Of a stretch of 64,000 bases of DNA, positions 31,157-41,053 are shown piece by piece. The notes beneath the pieces were generated by a model. That model saw only the letters and a list, made by a program, of their open reading frames with translations. It was not told where the DNA came from and did not search any database. Source of the DNA: JALHUB01 sp963719465 (GTDB lineage: Bacteria > Chloroflexota > Dehalococcoidia > DSTF01 > JALHUB01); the NCBI GenBank assembly GCA_963719465.1, contig OY970386.1, positions 248,001 to 312,000 of the forward strand, given 5' to 3'. Position 1 is the first letter of the stretch; the number at the start of each line of letters is the position of its first letter. Both the position numbers and the translations under genes were made by a program.

Positions 31157-32097
31157 TGCACCTCGACGGCGAGGCCGGAGGCGGCTAGGGTAAGGCGGAG
31201 GCCATCGGACAGTGAGAGCGGCGGTCCCCAGCCGGTCGACTGGAACTTCGACGAGTCGATGAGCGAGCAATCGACATCGCCCGCCCGGCGCGGCAGGTGA
31301 CGAAGGTCGACGGCACGGCCGGCAAGCGCGGAAAGCTCATCGACGAGGCCGAGGACGCTGGTGGCGCGGCCGCTGGCGACGTTCCAGACGCCGGTCAGGC
31401 CGTCGTCGAGGGCGCGGAGAGCGGCGCTGAGGACGTTGGAGACGTGGATGAAGTCGCGGACTTGGGCGCCGCCGCCATGGAGGTCGAGCGGGGCGCCAGC
31501 GGCCAGCCTCTCGAGGAAGATGGCGACGACGCCGCCTTCCGCGTCGGCACGCTGGCCGGGGCCGTAGACGTTCGACAAGCGCAGGACGGCGCAGGGGGTC
31601 GGGCCGTCGAGGAGGAGGCGCTCGGCCTCGAGCTTGTGGCGGCCGTAGAAGCTGCGCGGGGCCGGGGGCGTCGCTTCGGTGGCTGGGACGGTCGATTCGC
31701 CGTAGATGGCGCCGCCGGAGGAGGCGAAGACGATCTTCTTCGCGCCCCAGGCCTGCGCCACGGCGGCGAGACGCTTCGTGCCGTCGACGTTGATCTCGTA
31801 GTCGAGGCGCGGCTCCTTCATTGAACGCTCGACGCTGGTCTGAGCAGCGCAGTGGACGACGGCGTCGAAACGCCGACCGGCGAAGATGCGCTGCAGATCG
31901 GACTCCGAGCGCACGTCCGCCAGGTGGAAGCGGGCGCCAGCAGGCACGCGGTCGGGATTGCCGACGCTGAGGTTATCGAGCACCTCGACGTGGCGGCCGG
32001 AGGCGAGAAGGGCGGCTGCGATGTGGGAGCCGATGAAGCCGGCGCCTCCGGTGACGAGAACGCTTTGTTGCCTGCGGAAGAGTAGTCTTGGGTTCAT
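31126..32097 (-). CDS. NAD-dependent epimerase/dehydratase (UDP-glucose 4-epimerase-like)
   Basis: 323-residue extended SDR. 'VLVTGGAGFIGSHIAAALL' binds NAD; 'VVHCAAQTSVERSM', Ser-Ser-Gly-Gly 'FASSGGAIYGES', catalytic 'YGRHK' (YxxxK) and 'LRLSNVYGPGQ' follow. Fits GalE-like enzymes acting on nucleotide sugars. The last ~9 residues are encoded by the duplicated tRNA-Ser flank, so the C-terminus was altered or defined by that repeat. Last gene of the sugar operon; its start overlaps the deacetylase stop by 4 bases. Confidence 0.92.
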   Translation of the reverse strand: MNPRLLFRRQQSVLVTGGAGFIGSHIAAALLASGRHVEVLDNLSVGNPDRVPAGARFHLADVRSESDLQRIFAGRRFDAVVHCAAQTSVERSMKEPRLDYEINVDGTKRLAAVAQAWGAKKIVFASSGGAIYGESTVPATEATPPAPRSFYGRHKLEAERLLLDGPTPCAVLRLSNVYGPGQRADAEGGVVAIFLERLAAGAPLDLHGGGAQVRDFIHVSNVLSAALRALDDGLTGVWNVASGRATSVLGLVDELSALAGRAVDLRHLPRRAGDVDCSLIDSSKFQSTGWGPPLSLSDGLRLTLAASGLAVEVQPAGVALQPA

Positions 32098-32855
32098 GGC
32101 GTGCTAACCTCTGCTTGTGGACATTCCGACAGATAGGGCTGAACGGACAGGAGCTCGTCGAGGCGGACGAAGCTATAGCCCTCGTCGCGGAGCCCCTGGA
32201 TGATGCCGGGCAGCGCCTTCAGGGTCGCCGAGCGGTCGACGCCCTGGCTGGTATCGCTGCCGTCGTGGAGAAGAACGATTGAGCCGGGTTTGACGCCGTC
32301 GAGGACGCGCTTGACGATAGTGTCGGGCGACGGGTTCTCCCAGTCGGACGGCTGGACGTCCCAATCGACGGCGCGCATCCCTTTCGAAGCGACGGCGTGG
32401 AGCTGCCAGGGCGTGTGGAAGCCGTTGGGCGGCCGGAAGAGGGCCGGGCAGACGCCGGCTGCCTTCGCGATCGCCGTCTCGGCCTTCGACAGCTCGCCGT
32501 AGGTGGGTTCGAGGAGAGCGTCGCGCTTGCGGTGCTCGTAGGAGTGGTTACCCACGAGATGCCCATCCTGCACCTCCGTTCGCACCACGTCGGGGGCGAC
32601 GGCGGCGTTGGCGCCGACGACGAAGAAGGTGGCTTTGACATCGTACTGCGCGAGCACGTCCAGGATTTCGTTCGTCGCTGGGGGATTCGGGCCGTCGTCG
32701 AAGGTGAGAGCGACCAGCTTGTCCTGGCGCGGGCCATGGGTCGTGATCGCGCCGTAGACCTGGGACGAGGGCGATATAGCCCAGTAGTAGGCCAGAGCGG
32801 CGAGCCCGACGACAATTAGCAGCGGCAGTCCGAGCTTCAAGAGGAACGCTTTCAT
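32094..32855 (-). CDS. Membrane-anchored polysaccharide deacetylase (NodB domain)
   Basis: 253 residues with an N-terminal membrane anchor (~5-27). NodB motifs: 'LTFDDGPN' (motif 1, metal Asp), 'GNHSYEHRKRD' (motif 2, H-x3-H), 'RPPNGFHT' (motif 3), 'VDWDVQPSDW' (motif 4) and 'IVLLHDG' (motif 5). All metal ligands are present, so it should remove acetyl groups from GlcNAc-type polymers such as peptidoglycan or exopolysaccharide outside the membrane. Within the sugar operon. Confidence 0.94.
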   Translation of the reverse strand: MKAFLLKLGLPLLIVVGLAALAYYWAISPSSQVYGAITTHGPRQDKLVALTFDDGPNPPATNEILDVLAQYDVKATFFVVGANAAVAPDVVRTEVQDGHLVGNHSYEHRKRDALLEPTYGELSKAETAIAKAAGVCPALFRPPNGFHTPWQLHAVASKGMRAVDWDVQPSDWENPSPDTIVKRVLDGVKPGSIVLLHDGSDTSQGVDRSATLKALPGIIQGLRDEGYSFVRLDELLSVQPYLSECPQAEVSTP

Positions 32856-34118
32856 CTACAGACCGTCCTCGAGCAGGGCGCGCTCAATCTCTGACAGCGC
32901 GGCGCGTCGGGGAGCGAGCACCAGGGAGAGGGCTATTGACGCCAGGGCCAGGAGCGCGAACAGGGCGCCGGCCAGACGAAGCACGGCTTCGACAGCGCCA
33001 GCGTCGGCAATGTATCCGCCGAGGGCAGGGCCAACAGCATGCCCAAGCCCTTCGACGGCCATGAACCAGGAGAGCAGCGTGCCCTGGCCTGCCTTGTGCG
33101 AAAGGTCCATCGACGTGGCGGTTATGGACGGGAGGGCGACGCCGAGCCCCACGCCGGCGATGGCGGCGACGACCGCGACCGTCGCGGGCGATTTGACGCC
33201 GGCAAGAACGAGGAAGGCCGGCGCGGCGATGAGATAGCCGGCGGTCAGGAGACGGCCACGCCCGAATCGGTCGGCGAGGACGCCGCCGACGGCAACGGAT
33301 GCAGCAGCCGTGAGCGCGCCCGGCGCGAGGATCAGCGCCTGGGACCGCAGCGACACGCCAAGGAAGTCGCGGCCATAGGAGCGGAAGATGGCGAGCAGCG
33401 CGCCAACGGCGACCGCCTGCATCAGGACGATCAGGGAGAAAGCGATGCGCTGGGGCTGGAGCACGTCGCGGGCGATGGCAGGCAGGGAGGCCTTCGCCGG
33501 GGGCGTCGATCCGGCCGCCGCTTCCTCGGGTCGACTGCGCGCCGCGAAGATGAAGGCGACGGCGATGACGGCGAACGCCAGCGCGGCCGCCGCGACGTAC
33601 GGGAAGCCGGGCGGAAGAACGAAGCCGAGGCCTAGGCCCATCGCCAGCGCGACGCCGGTGGTCAGCATCATCGCTGAGGTGAGGCGGGCGCGCTCAGACT
33701 CGTCGAAGGAGCCGCTGGCGAGGGCGTAGAGGGCGGGCCAGAGGACGGCGGCGCCCGCTCCGTAGACGGCGGCGGCCGGGAAGACCGCGGCGGGAATCGA
33801 CGCGGCGGGCAGGAGCAGCGCCTGGCCGGCGAGGATGAGAACGAGGCCGCAGAGAAGGCCACGCTTGCGCCCGGCATGGTCGATGAGGCGGCCGGCGAAG
33901 AGCTGCGCGGCAAGCTTCGTGGCGCCATAGGCGGCGAGGGCGTAGCCGGGCCAGGCGGCGCTGACGCCATGCTGCTCCGGCAGGTACGATTGGATAGCGA
34001 CGAGGAAGACGAAGACGAAGGCGCCGTCGACGAGTAGGGTGATCAGCAGGTAGGGACGCGCCCGGCCCGAGCGCGCGAGCCGCCACCAGTCCAGTAGCAT
34101 CGTCTTCAGCGCTTTCAT
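32856..34118 (-). CDS. Major facilitator superfamily transporter
   Basis: 420 residues, 12 predicted membrane segments, with the MFS loop 'GRLIDHAGRKRGLLCG' between TM2 and TM3 and the repeated 'GVLADRFGRGRLL' in the second half. The C-terminal ~15 residues are cytoplasmic and charged. It lies 1-2 bases from both neighbours in the operon between the glycosyltransferase and the deacetylase, so a role in exporting the product is plausible, but its specificity is unknown; it could equally be a drug exporter. Confidence 0.9.
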   Translation of the reverse strand: MKALKTMLLDWWRLARSGRARPYLLITLLVDGAFVFVFLVAIQSYLPEQHGVSAAWPGYALAAYGATKLAAQLFAGRLIDHAGRKRGLLCGLVLILAGQALLLPAASIPAAVFPAAAVYGAGAAVLWPALYALASGSFDESERARLTSAMMLTTGVALAMGLGLGFVLPPGFPYVAAAALAFAVIAVAFIFAARSRPEEAAAGSTPPAKASLPAIARDVLQPQRIAFSLIVLMQAVAVGALLAIFRSYGRDFLGVSLRSQALILAPGALTAAASVAVGGVLADRFGRGRLLTAGYLIAAPAFLVLAGVKSPATVAVVAAIAGVGLGVALPSITATSMDLSHKAGQGTLLSWFMAVEGLGHAVGPALGGYIADAGAVEAVLRLAGALFALLALASIALSLVLAPRRAALSEIERALLEDGL

Positions 34119-34119
34119 G

Positions 34120-36186
34120 TCACCACATCCCGCAGGCGTCGAGGCCGGCCGGCCTAGCTTTCGCCCCGACGTAAGACCTCACGTCGTACACGGTGAACTT
34201 GCCCTGCGGATCGTCGTAGATGTCCTGCGCGCGGCCGGAGGAGACGAGGCCGTCGAGGAGCGATTGCTCGTTCGAGGGCGAGTTCGCCATGTAGGCGCCT
34301 TCGATCACAACGTAGTTGACCTGCTTGAAGGCGAGGAAGCAGGAGTACTGGTCGATTGTCCAGTTGCGGCGGAACATGCTCTCGCTGAAGAACTCGTTGG
34401 AGAGGATGGCGCCGTGCTGGATGAAGCGGTACATGCCGTCCTCGCGATCGTTGGGCTCGACGACGCGGTACGTCGCGCCGGGGTGGAACTGCGGCGATTG
34501 GAAGTAGGCGGCATAGATGTCGTCGCTGAAGTGGAGGGCGCCATAGTAGCTGCCGTAGCTGACTCGGAGCGGGCCCGTCGCTATCATGACGACAAGGGCG
34601 ATGCCAGCGGCGAAGATGAGCAGGGTGGGGCGGAAGTGGGCGCGGAGAAAAGGCGCGAAGGTGGCGAAGAGGAAGGGCGCCCAGAAGATCGTGCCGCGGC
34701 GGGGGAGGACATCCATGACGGAGAGCATTAGCGTCTTGAGGGAGTTCTCGCCGACGGAGGGCGTCTGCAGCATCATCCAGAAGATGGGGATGAGCGCGAC
34801 GCCGACGGGAGCGGCCATGTAGGCCAGCGGCCGCAGCTTCGAGCGGTCGACGATGAGATACCAGAGGACGTAGCCCCCGACGGCGAATCCGCCCATGATC
34901 GGATGCGTGCTGACGGTCAGCCAGAGCAGGACGGCGGACAGTACGTGGCGTCGCCGGTCCATCGACCACATGAAGAGGAAGAAGAAGAGCGCGCTCCAGA
35001 GCGTCGCGAACTGGAACGTGTAGACGGCGTCGATGAGGAACGGGTTCATGACGAAGAGGAGCATGAACCAGGGATTGCGCATGACCGGGTGCGCCTTGCC
35101 GACGGCCCAGACGACGCCGAGCAGGGCGATGGCCATCATGGCGGAGACGGCCCAGTCGCCGAAGACGCGGAAGGCGACGGCGCCGGCCAGGAAGGGCGCG
35201 AAGCCGTAGGGGAAGGTGACCGCATGCCCGCCATCGAGCAAGGCGATGTGCAGCGGCAGACGGGCGTGGTTGAAGACCTGGTCGCTGATGTACCAGATGT
35301 GCGCGTAGTTGTGGACAGAGTCGTCGCCGAGGAAGACGCGGTTAATCAGCAAGTCGCCGGTCATGAACAGCAGCGCCAGCGGCGCGAAGAGGGTCAGAAC
35401 GTAGGACCAGCGCGGCATGTCCTTCGGCAGGGTGCGCCAGGCGACGAGCCGCCACCAGGCCCAGGGAATGGCGGCGATGTCGATGGCGAGGTCCTTGATG
35501 CGGGTGCGGGAGCGGAAGCGCGGCACCGGCACCATGACGTCGTTGGCGACGCGGTAGCCGAGGCGCGGCAGGATGGTGGCAACCTCGACGGTCTCGCTGT
35601 ACTTGTAGCCGCGGTAGTACTCCAGCGCGGCGAGCAGGGCGCCGAGGCGGAAGACGCGAAAGCCGGACTCAACGTCGTAGAGGCGCTGGCCGGCCCAGGC
35701 GGAGGCCCAGAGCGACATCAGCCAGTTGCCCAGGCGCTTGTAGCGGGTGTAGGTGGAGAGGTCGCGGCGGGCGATGACGGCGTCGAAGCCTTCGTCCAGG
35801 CGGCGCAGGAGGGCGTCAATCTCCGCCGGCTCGTGCTGGCCGTCGGCGTCGATCGTCAGGATCACGTCGTCGGGCTGCAGGTCACCAGCCGCCAGCCGCT
35901 GGCCAAGGCGACGGAAAGCGACGTAGTAGGCTTCGGACATGCCCTGGTTCTCTTTCAGGAAGACGGCGTTGGCGTTTTCGCGCTTGCGGGTCCAGTTGAA
36001 GACGAGCTCGCGGGTGTGGTCCGAGGAGCCGTCGTCGACGACGAGGATCTCGTCGACAAGGGGCTCCAGGCGGTCGAGGACGGAGACGATTGTGGTTTCT
36101 TCGTTGTAGGCGGGCATGACCGCGATGAGACGCGGCTGCCGCATCCCTTCGGGGAGCGCGGTCTCGGAGACGGCTACGTCTCTCAT
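34120..36186 (-). CDS. Family 2 glycosyltransferase fused to a large membrane domain
   Basis: 688 residues. Residues ~15-240 are a GT2 GT-A fold: 'IAVMPAYNEETTIVSVLDRL', 'ILVVDDGSSDHT', 'ILTIDADGQHEP' (DxD) and 'GSGFRVFR'-type 'VESGFRVFRLGALL', resembling polyprenyl-phosphate mannose/glucose synthases. From ~250 onward there are about 10 membrane segments and large loops, then a C-terminal soluble part (~590-688). This resembles two-step glycosylation modules where the GT2 half makes a polyprenyl-linked sugar and the membrane half may transfer it. The membrane half is not a family I can name. Overlaps the epimerase stop by one base. Confidence 0.85.
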   Translation of the reverse strand: MRDVAVSETALPEGMRQPRLIAVMPAYNEETTIVSVLDRLEPLVDEILVVDDGSSDHTRELVFNWTRKRENANAVFLKENQGMSEAYYVAFRRLGQRLAAGDLQPDDVILTIDADGQHEPAEIDALLRRLDEGFDAVIARRDLSTYTRYKRLGNWLMSLWASAWAGQRLYDVESGFRVFRLGALLAALEYYRGYKYSETVEVATILPRLGYRVANDVMVPVPRFRSRTRIKDLAIDIAAIPWAWWRLVAWRTLPKDMPRWSYVLTLFAPLALLFMTGDLLINRVFLGDDSVHNYAHIWYISDQVFNHARLPLHIALLDGGHAVTFPYGFAPFLAGAVAFRVFGDWAVSAMMAIALLGVVWAVGKAHPVMRNPWFMLLFVMNPFLIDAVYTFQFATLWSALFFFLFMWSMDRRRHVLSAVLLWLTVSTHPIMGGFAVGGYVLWYLIVDRSKLRPLAYMAAPVGVALIPIFWMMLQTPSVGENSLKTLMLSVMDVLPRRGTIFWAPFLFATFAPFLRAHFRPTLLIFAAGIALVVMIATGPLRVSYGSYYGALHFSDDIYAAYFQSPQFHPGATYRVVEPNDREDGMYRFIQHGAILSNEFFSESMFRRNWTIDQYSCFLAFKQVNYVVIEGAYMANSPSNEQSLLDGLVSSGRAQDIYDDPQGKFTVYDVRSYVGAKARPAGLDACGMW

Positions 36187-37128
36187 CAGCTCCGGGCGGA
36201 CAGCTCTGCCCCTTCAGTGAGACTATCGATGATCCAGGGCACGGTCCGCCGCATGCCCTCCTCGAAGTCGATCTCCGGCTGCCAGCGAAGCTCGCGGCGC
36301 GCCTTCTCGCTCGACACCTCACGGCCGGCGTAGTCGCCGCCGCGCGCGGGCATGAACTCGATGGGACGGTCGGAGCCGGTCAGGCGCAGGACCGTCTCAG
36401 CGATTTGCAGGATCGTTATCTTCTCGGTGCCGTCGACGTTGTAGGTCTGGTTCGCGGCCTTTGCGTCGAGGGCGAGGACGTGGGCGCGGGCCAGGTCCTC
36501 GACGTAGACGAACTTGCGGTGCTGGCTGCCGTCGCCGGCCACCGTGAGCGCTTCGCCGGCCAGCGCCTTGCGCACGAAGATGGGGATGACGAGGGCGGGG
36601 CGCATGCGCGGGCCGTAGGGGATGCCGTATCGAAGCACTGTGAAGGGCACCTGGTAGGCGTTCCAGTAGTCGTGGCAGAGCATCTCCGCCGCCAGCTTCG
36701 ACGACGTGTAGACGTGGCGGTTGGCGTCGACGGCGAAGGGCGTCTGCTCATCGACGAGGGCGTTTTCGGGCGCCGCGGCGGCGGAGTAGACCCAGACCGT
36801 GCTGGCGAGGACCACGCGCTGGACGCCGTTGCGTCGCGCCGCTTCCAGGACGTTCGCGGTGCCGCCGACGTTTAGCTCGATAGCGGCGACAGGGTCACGC
36901 GAGAACGTCGTTCACGTCGGCGACGGCGGCGAGATGGAACACAACGTCGCAGCCGGCGGTCGCCTCGACGAGGGATGGCAGGTCGCGGACGTCGGCAGGC
37001 ACGTGGCCGGCGTCGGGATGGTGCGGAGGGCGAGGATCGAGCGAGACAACGTCGTGGCCGGCGGCGATGAGGGCGTCGACGACGTGCGAGCCGATAAAGC
37101 CGGAGCCGCCCGTTACGCCGGCGCGCAT
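36186..37128 (-). CDS. NAD-dependent epimerase/dehydratase, frameshifted
   Basis: Extended SDR of ~313 residues. 'GVTGGSGFIGSHVVDALIAAGHDVVSLD' (NAD) and 'VFHLAAVADVNDV' are in the first frame; the frame breaks at 36904-36905 where GACGTC is written GACGTTC (minus strand), after which 'SRDPVAAIELNVGGTANVLEAARR', 'STVWVYS' and the YxxxK-type 'YTSSKLAAEM' continue in another frame to 36186. A single extra base accounts for it. Likely a nucleotide-sugar epimerase or dehydratase of the operon. Starts just after the aminotransferase stop. Confidence 0.85.
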
Positions 37129-37129
37129 G

Positions 37130-38272
37130 TCAGACCACCTTCTCCGTCGCCAGGCGCGAGACGGCGGCTTCGAGCGAGTGGAGGACGTAGCGGGCGTCGT
37201 CGTCGGTCATCTTGGCGGAGACGGGCAGGCAGATGTGGCGGGCGCAGAGGTCTTCGGCTTTGGGCAGCGAACGGTCGGCGAAAGCGGCGAAGACGGGCTG
37301 CTTGTGGCAGGGCGTGTCATAGACCTCGCCGCTCAGGCCGACGCCGTACTCTTCGCGCATCAGCTTCTTGAGCGACGCGCGGTCGACGCCGTCGAGAAGG
37401 GCGAGGTGCTTGTAGTAGTTGCAGAGCGAGCCGGCGGGCGGCCGCACAGAGGTCACCACGGGCGCGAGCGCTTTCAGGCCTTCGTCGTAGATGGCGGCGA
37501 CGGCGTTGCGGCGCTGGATGAACTCATCGAGGCGGCGGAGCTGCGCCAGGCCGATGACGGCGTGGGGCTCCGACATGCGCCAGTTGTAGCCGAGTCGGAT
37601 GTGGAAGTTGGTCGTGAAGCCTTCCTTCCCCTGGTCGCGGTAAATCAGGGCTTCGCGCTGGATGGCTTCGTCGTCGGTGACGAGGATGCCGCCTTCGCCG
37701 CTGGTCATCACCTTCGTCGGGTAGAAGGAGAAGGCGGCGGCGCGGCCGAAGGAGCCGGCGGGCCGGCCGTTGAGCTTGCTGCCGTGCGCGTGGGCGGCGT
37801 CTTCGACCAGCGGGACGCCGGCCTGCTCACAAAGGCGCGTGATTTCATCGATGCGCGGCGTTATGAGGCCGCCGATGTGGACGATGACGACCGCCGCGGT
37901 CCGCGGACTAATGAGCGTACGCAGGTCGTCGGGGGCGAGGGCGAACGAGCCGGGCTCGCAGTCGGCGAAGCGGATGCGGGCGCCGGCATGGAGGGCAGCG
38001 CCGGCGGTGGCATAGAAGGTGTTCGTCGGGATGATTACTTCGCGGCCTTCGACGCCGAGGGCTCGGAGGATGATCTCGAGGGCGCTGGTGCCGCTGTTGA
38101 CGGCGACGGCATAGCGGACGCCGCAGCGCTCGGCGAACTGCTTCTCAAGCTCGGCGCCGTGCGGGCCGAGGGTGAGGCGTCCGCTGGCGAGGCATTCGTC
38201 AATCCGCGCCAGAATCCATTCGCGGTCTTCGGGCGGGACGTAGACCGACGCCGGCGGGACTTTCAACTCCAT
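37130..38272 (-). CDS. DegT/DnrJ/EryC1/StrS sugar aminotransferase
   Basis: 380 residues. PLP-dependent aminotransferase acting on nucleotide-linked keto sugars. 'VAVNSGTSALEIILRALGV', 'VIIPTNTFYATAGAALHAGARIRFADCEP', 'PLVEDAAHAHGS', and the PLP Lys in 'FYPTKVMTSGEGGILVT' (~residue 188) are diagnostic. First gene of the run to galE; it indicates that an amino sugar is made for the surface glycan or glycolipid. The gap to the histidine kinase is 83 bases. Confidence 0.94.
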   Translation of the reverse strand: MELKVPPASVYVPPEDREWILARIDECLASGRLTLGPHGAELEKQFAERCGVRYAVAVNSGTSALEIILRALGVEGREVIIPTNTFYATAGAALHAGARIRFADCEPGSFALAPDDLRTLISPRTAAVVIVHIGGLITPRIDEITRLCEQAGVPLVEDAAHAHGSKLNGRPAGSFGRAAAFSFYPTKVMTSGEGGILVTDDEAIQREALIYRDQGKEGFTTNFHIRLGYNWRMSEPHAVIGLAQLRRLDEFIQRRNAVAAIYDEGLKALAPVVTSVRPPAGSLCNYYKHLALLDGVDRASLKKLMREEYGVGLSGEVYDTPCHKQPVFAAFADRSLPKAEDLCARHICLPVSAKMTDDDARYVLHSLEAAVSRLATEKVV

Positions 38273-38355
38273 CGAGATGAAGATTAGCCGCAGGGGAAGG
38301 CCGGTTCATGAAGAGGAGATGAAGAATTAGGACGAATATTGGAGGCCTATATATG

Positions 38356-39721
38356 TCAGGTTGTCGGCAGGTCGGCGACGACGGTGGTGCCTTCGCCCTG
38401 CGGGCTGGAGAGCGTGACCCGGCCGCCATGGGCCTCGGCTATGTGGCGGGCGATGGCCAGCCCGAGGCCGGCGCCTTCGGAACGTAAGGAGCGGGCGGTC
38501 TCGCCGCGATAGAAGCGCTCGAAGACGTGCGGCAGGTCGGCCTCGCTGACGCCGATGCCGCTATCGTGGACGGTGAGGCGCGCGCGGCCGTCGCTCTGGT
38601 CGAGGCGCAGGTCAATCTCGCCGCCGTCCGGTGTGTACTCGATAGCGTTCTCCAGCAGGTTCCAGAGCATCTGGGCCAGCCGCTCGCGATCGCCGCTGAC
38701 CCGCACGTTCGGGGCCAGTTGGACCGTCAGCCGGTGGTGGTCGTTGTCGACGGCGCGCATACGGGCGGCGGCGTCCTCACAGAGCGCCGACAGGTCGACG
38801 GGGGCGACGGTCATGGCCTGCTTCTTGTCGCGCGAGAGGAGGAGCAGGTCGGCGATGAGGCGGCTCATCGACTCCGCCTCGTGATGCATCTCGGCGAGGC
38901 AGGCGGCGCGGTCTTCTTCGGGAAGGGCGGGCTCTTTGAGGACGTCGAGGTTGGTACGGATGATGGTCAGCGGGCGGCGAAGCTCGTGGGAGGAGTCGCC
39001 AAGGAAGGCGAGCTGGCCATCGAGAGTGCGCTCGACGCGAGCGATCATGGCGTTGAAGGTGGACGTGAGCTCCTTTATCTCGGCGGCGCCCTTTTCGGGC
39101 AGACGGCGCGTAAAGTCGGCGGTCCGCTCGAGGTCGCGGGCGGCCTGCGAGACGCGACGCACGCCGCGAAGGGAGCGGCCGGAGAGGATGTAGACGAGGA
39201 CGATACCGGCGACGGAGACGCTGATGCCGCCAATTATGGAGACGTTACGGATTCTCGTCGAGGGCGGCGTCGGTCTCCTTCAACGACTGGCCGACCTCGA
39301 GGGTGCCGAGGAACTGGCCGTTGTTGTAGAGCGGCTGATAGAGGACGCGCATCCGCTGGTTCTGGACGTGGCGGGACATGAACCGCTGGCTCGTCAAAAG
39401 ACGGCGGGTGGGCGGCAGCGCGGTGCCGGCGGTCTCCGACGTGTACAGCACCAGGCCGTCCGTCGCCCGGACCTGTACTACGGAGTTCAAAGAGGCGGCC
39501 TGGGCGAGTTGCTGTCGATTTGCATCGACGTCCTGCGCCTTAACGGGGGATGAGAGCGACTCGAGATTGGGTGTGACGATGGCGGCCTCGGCGGTGAGGG
39601 TGTCGTCGACGCCGTCGTAGATGCGCTTGGCGGCGATCAAATAGGCGGTAAAGCCAAACGCGGCAAGGGCGACGACGAGCAGGAAACCGTAGGCCAGGGT
39701 CAGACGGAGTCGAAGAGACAT
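38356..39721 (-). CDS. Sensor histidine kinase, frameshifted
   Basis: ~454 residues once joined. Two membrane segments flank an extracytoplasmic sensor (~30-150); a HAMP region ('VSQAARDLERTADFTRRLPEKG') leads to H-box 'GDSSHELRRPLTIIRTNLDVL', N-box 'MLWNLLENAIEYTPDGG' and ATP lid 'HDSGIGVSEADLPHVFERFYRG'. The frame breaks at 39252-39253 (an extra T on the plus strand, GATC written GATTC) at the start of the second membrane segment; the two frames overlap there. Its response regulator is adjacent, the kinase ATG one base from the regulator's stop. Signal unknown. Confidence 0.88.
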
Positions 39722-40441
39722 CTAGTCACCCAGGGCGTAGCCGACGCCGCGGACCGTCTTGATGACGCGCGAACGGCCGCCGGCTTCCAGTTTGACGCGC
39801 AGGTTGCCGACGTGAACGTCGACGATGTTGGATTCGGTGCCAAGCCACTCGTCGCCGCGAAGGCTGGCGAGTATGTCCTCGCGGGTGAGCACCTGGCCGG
39901 GAGAGCGCATGAAGAGGTCGAGCAGGCGGAATTCGGTGGCGGTGAGAGTGAGGGGCTCGCCGGCGCGGCGGGCCAGCCAGCGTTTCGGCTCGAGGATGAG
40001 GTCGGCGAAGGCGATCTCTGACGGCTCGCTTTCGGCGCCGGCGCGGCGGAGCAGAGCGCGCAGTCGGGCCACGAGCTCCTTCAGGTCGAACGGTTTCACC
40101 AGGTAGTCGTCGGCGCCCGCCTCCAGGCCGGCGACGCGGTCGGGCACGGCGTCGCGGGCGGTAAGCATGAGGATTGGGCAGGTGTAGCGGTCGCGGACGA
40201 GGCGGCAGAGGCTGAGGCCGTCCATGCCGGGCATAACGATGTCCAAGACGATTACGTCGGGGCAACGCGATTGAAGGCGGGAGAGCGCTTCGTCGGCGTT
40301 GGCGGCGCAATCGACCTGGAAAGAGCGAAGGGTAAGGCCGCGGCGGAGGGCGCCCAGCAGACGCTCGTCGTCGTCCACAAGGAGAACGAACGGTTGATCA
40401 ACTGCTTCGCGGGACTTTCCCGTCGCCATCGCAATCCCCAT
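39722..40441 (-). CDS. OmpR-family response regulator
   Basis: 239 residues. Receiver domain with acidic pocket 'LLVDDDERLL', phospho-acceptor Asp in 'VIVLDIVMPGMDGLSL', 'MLTARD' and the Lys in 'YLVKPFDLKEL'; C-terminal winged helix with 'LTATEFRLLDLFMRSPGQVLTREDILASL' and 'VDVHVGNLRVKLE'. Regulates transcription after phosphorylation by the downstream kinase. A start at the internal ATG (residue 5) is possible. Confidence 0.95.
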   Translation of the reverse strand: MGIAMATGKSREAVDQPFVLLVDDDERLLGALRRGLTLRSFQVDCAANADEALSRLQSRCPDVIVLDIVMPGMDGLSLCRLVRDRYTCPILMLTARDAVPDRVAGLEAGADDYLVKPFDLKELVARLRALLRRAGAESEPSEIAFADLILEPKRWLARRAGEPLTLTATEFRLLDLFMRSPGQVLTREDILASLRGDEWLGTESNIVDVHVGNLRVKLEAGGRSRVIKTVRGVGYALGD

Positions 40442-40513
40442 GCGTCCCGAGGGGGCCGCTTTGATCGATTCTAGCAGCGTGGCGATGGGGAAGCCAAGTC
40501 GGGAGCGGGGCCG

Positions 40514-41053
40514 TCAGAAGCGCGGGAAGGCCGCCGATAGCTTAGCCAGCGTCGGGTGGTCAACGGCGAAGCGCAGCTCCAGGAGGTAGAGGATCTTGCC
40601 GATATCGCGAAACGCCTCTATCGGGCTTTCGTGCCCTTCGAACGTCCGGACGAGCTCTTCGCGCACGTCTTTCAGGTAATCCCTCTCGGAGCTCGAGTTG
40701 ACCTCCTTCTCGAGAAGGGCGATTATCTCCCGGTAGCCGTCCTTGTCCAGCCATATCCCATCGCAGTTCGGACAGAGGTCGATGGCGATGTTGGATTCGT
40801 CGTAGTGGACCGTTGTCATGGAGGTACCGTCGCGGGGGCAGGAGTAGCGGTCCTGCTTAGCGGCGCGGAACTTCTCCATGTCGCGCCAGAGGTCGAGATG
40901 GATCCACTCGTAGGCGCCACCGGCCTGCCGGTCCTTCAAGACGCGCAGCTCGTTCTTGTCAAACCACAATCCTTCACAGTTGGGACAGCGATCTATGCGG
41001 AGGCCAGCCACGTTTAGGGTTTCCAGTGTATGATGGCAATTAGGGCAATGCAT
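40514..41053 (-). CDS. Double TFIIB-type zinc-ribbon protein
   Basis: 179 residues. Two zinc-ribbon units: 'MHCPNCHHTLETLNVAGLRIDRCPNCEGLWFDKNEL' (~1-36) and 'YSCPRDGTSMTTVHYDESNIAIDLCPNCDGIWLDKDG' (~70-107); the second has CPRD in place of CPxC. 'GLWFDKNE' and 'GIWLDKDG' are typical of the zf-TFIIB family found in bacteria. C-terminal ~70 residues are helical. Start set at the ATG with GGGAG 6 bases upstream; a GTG at 41077 is in frame. Function unknown, perhaps nucleic-acid or protein binding. Confidence 0.85.
   Translation of the reverse strand: MHCPNCHHTLETLNVAGLRIDRCPNCEGLWFDKNELRVLKDRQAGGAYEWIHLDLWRDMEKFRAAKQDRYSCPRDGTSMTTVHYDESNIAIDLCPNCDGIWLDKDGYREIIALLEKEVNSSSERDYLKDVREELVRTFEGHESPIEAFRDIGKILYLLELRFAVDHPTLAKLSAAFPRF

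Noticed and set aside
34903..36333. 476-codon open frame on the plus strand
   Set aside because: Antisense to the glycosyltransferase, with Gly/Ala/Val-rich low-complexity protein.
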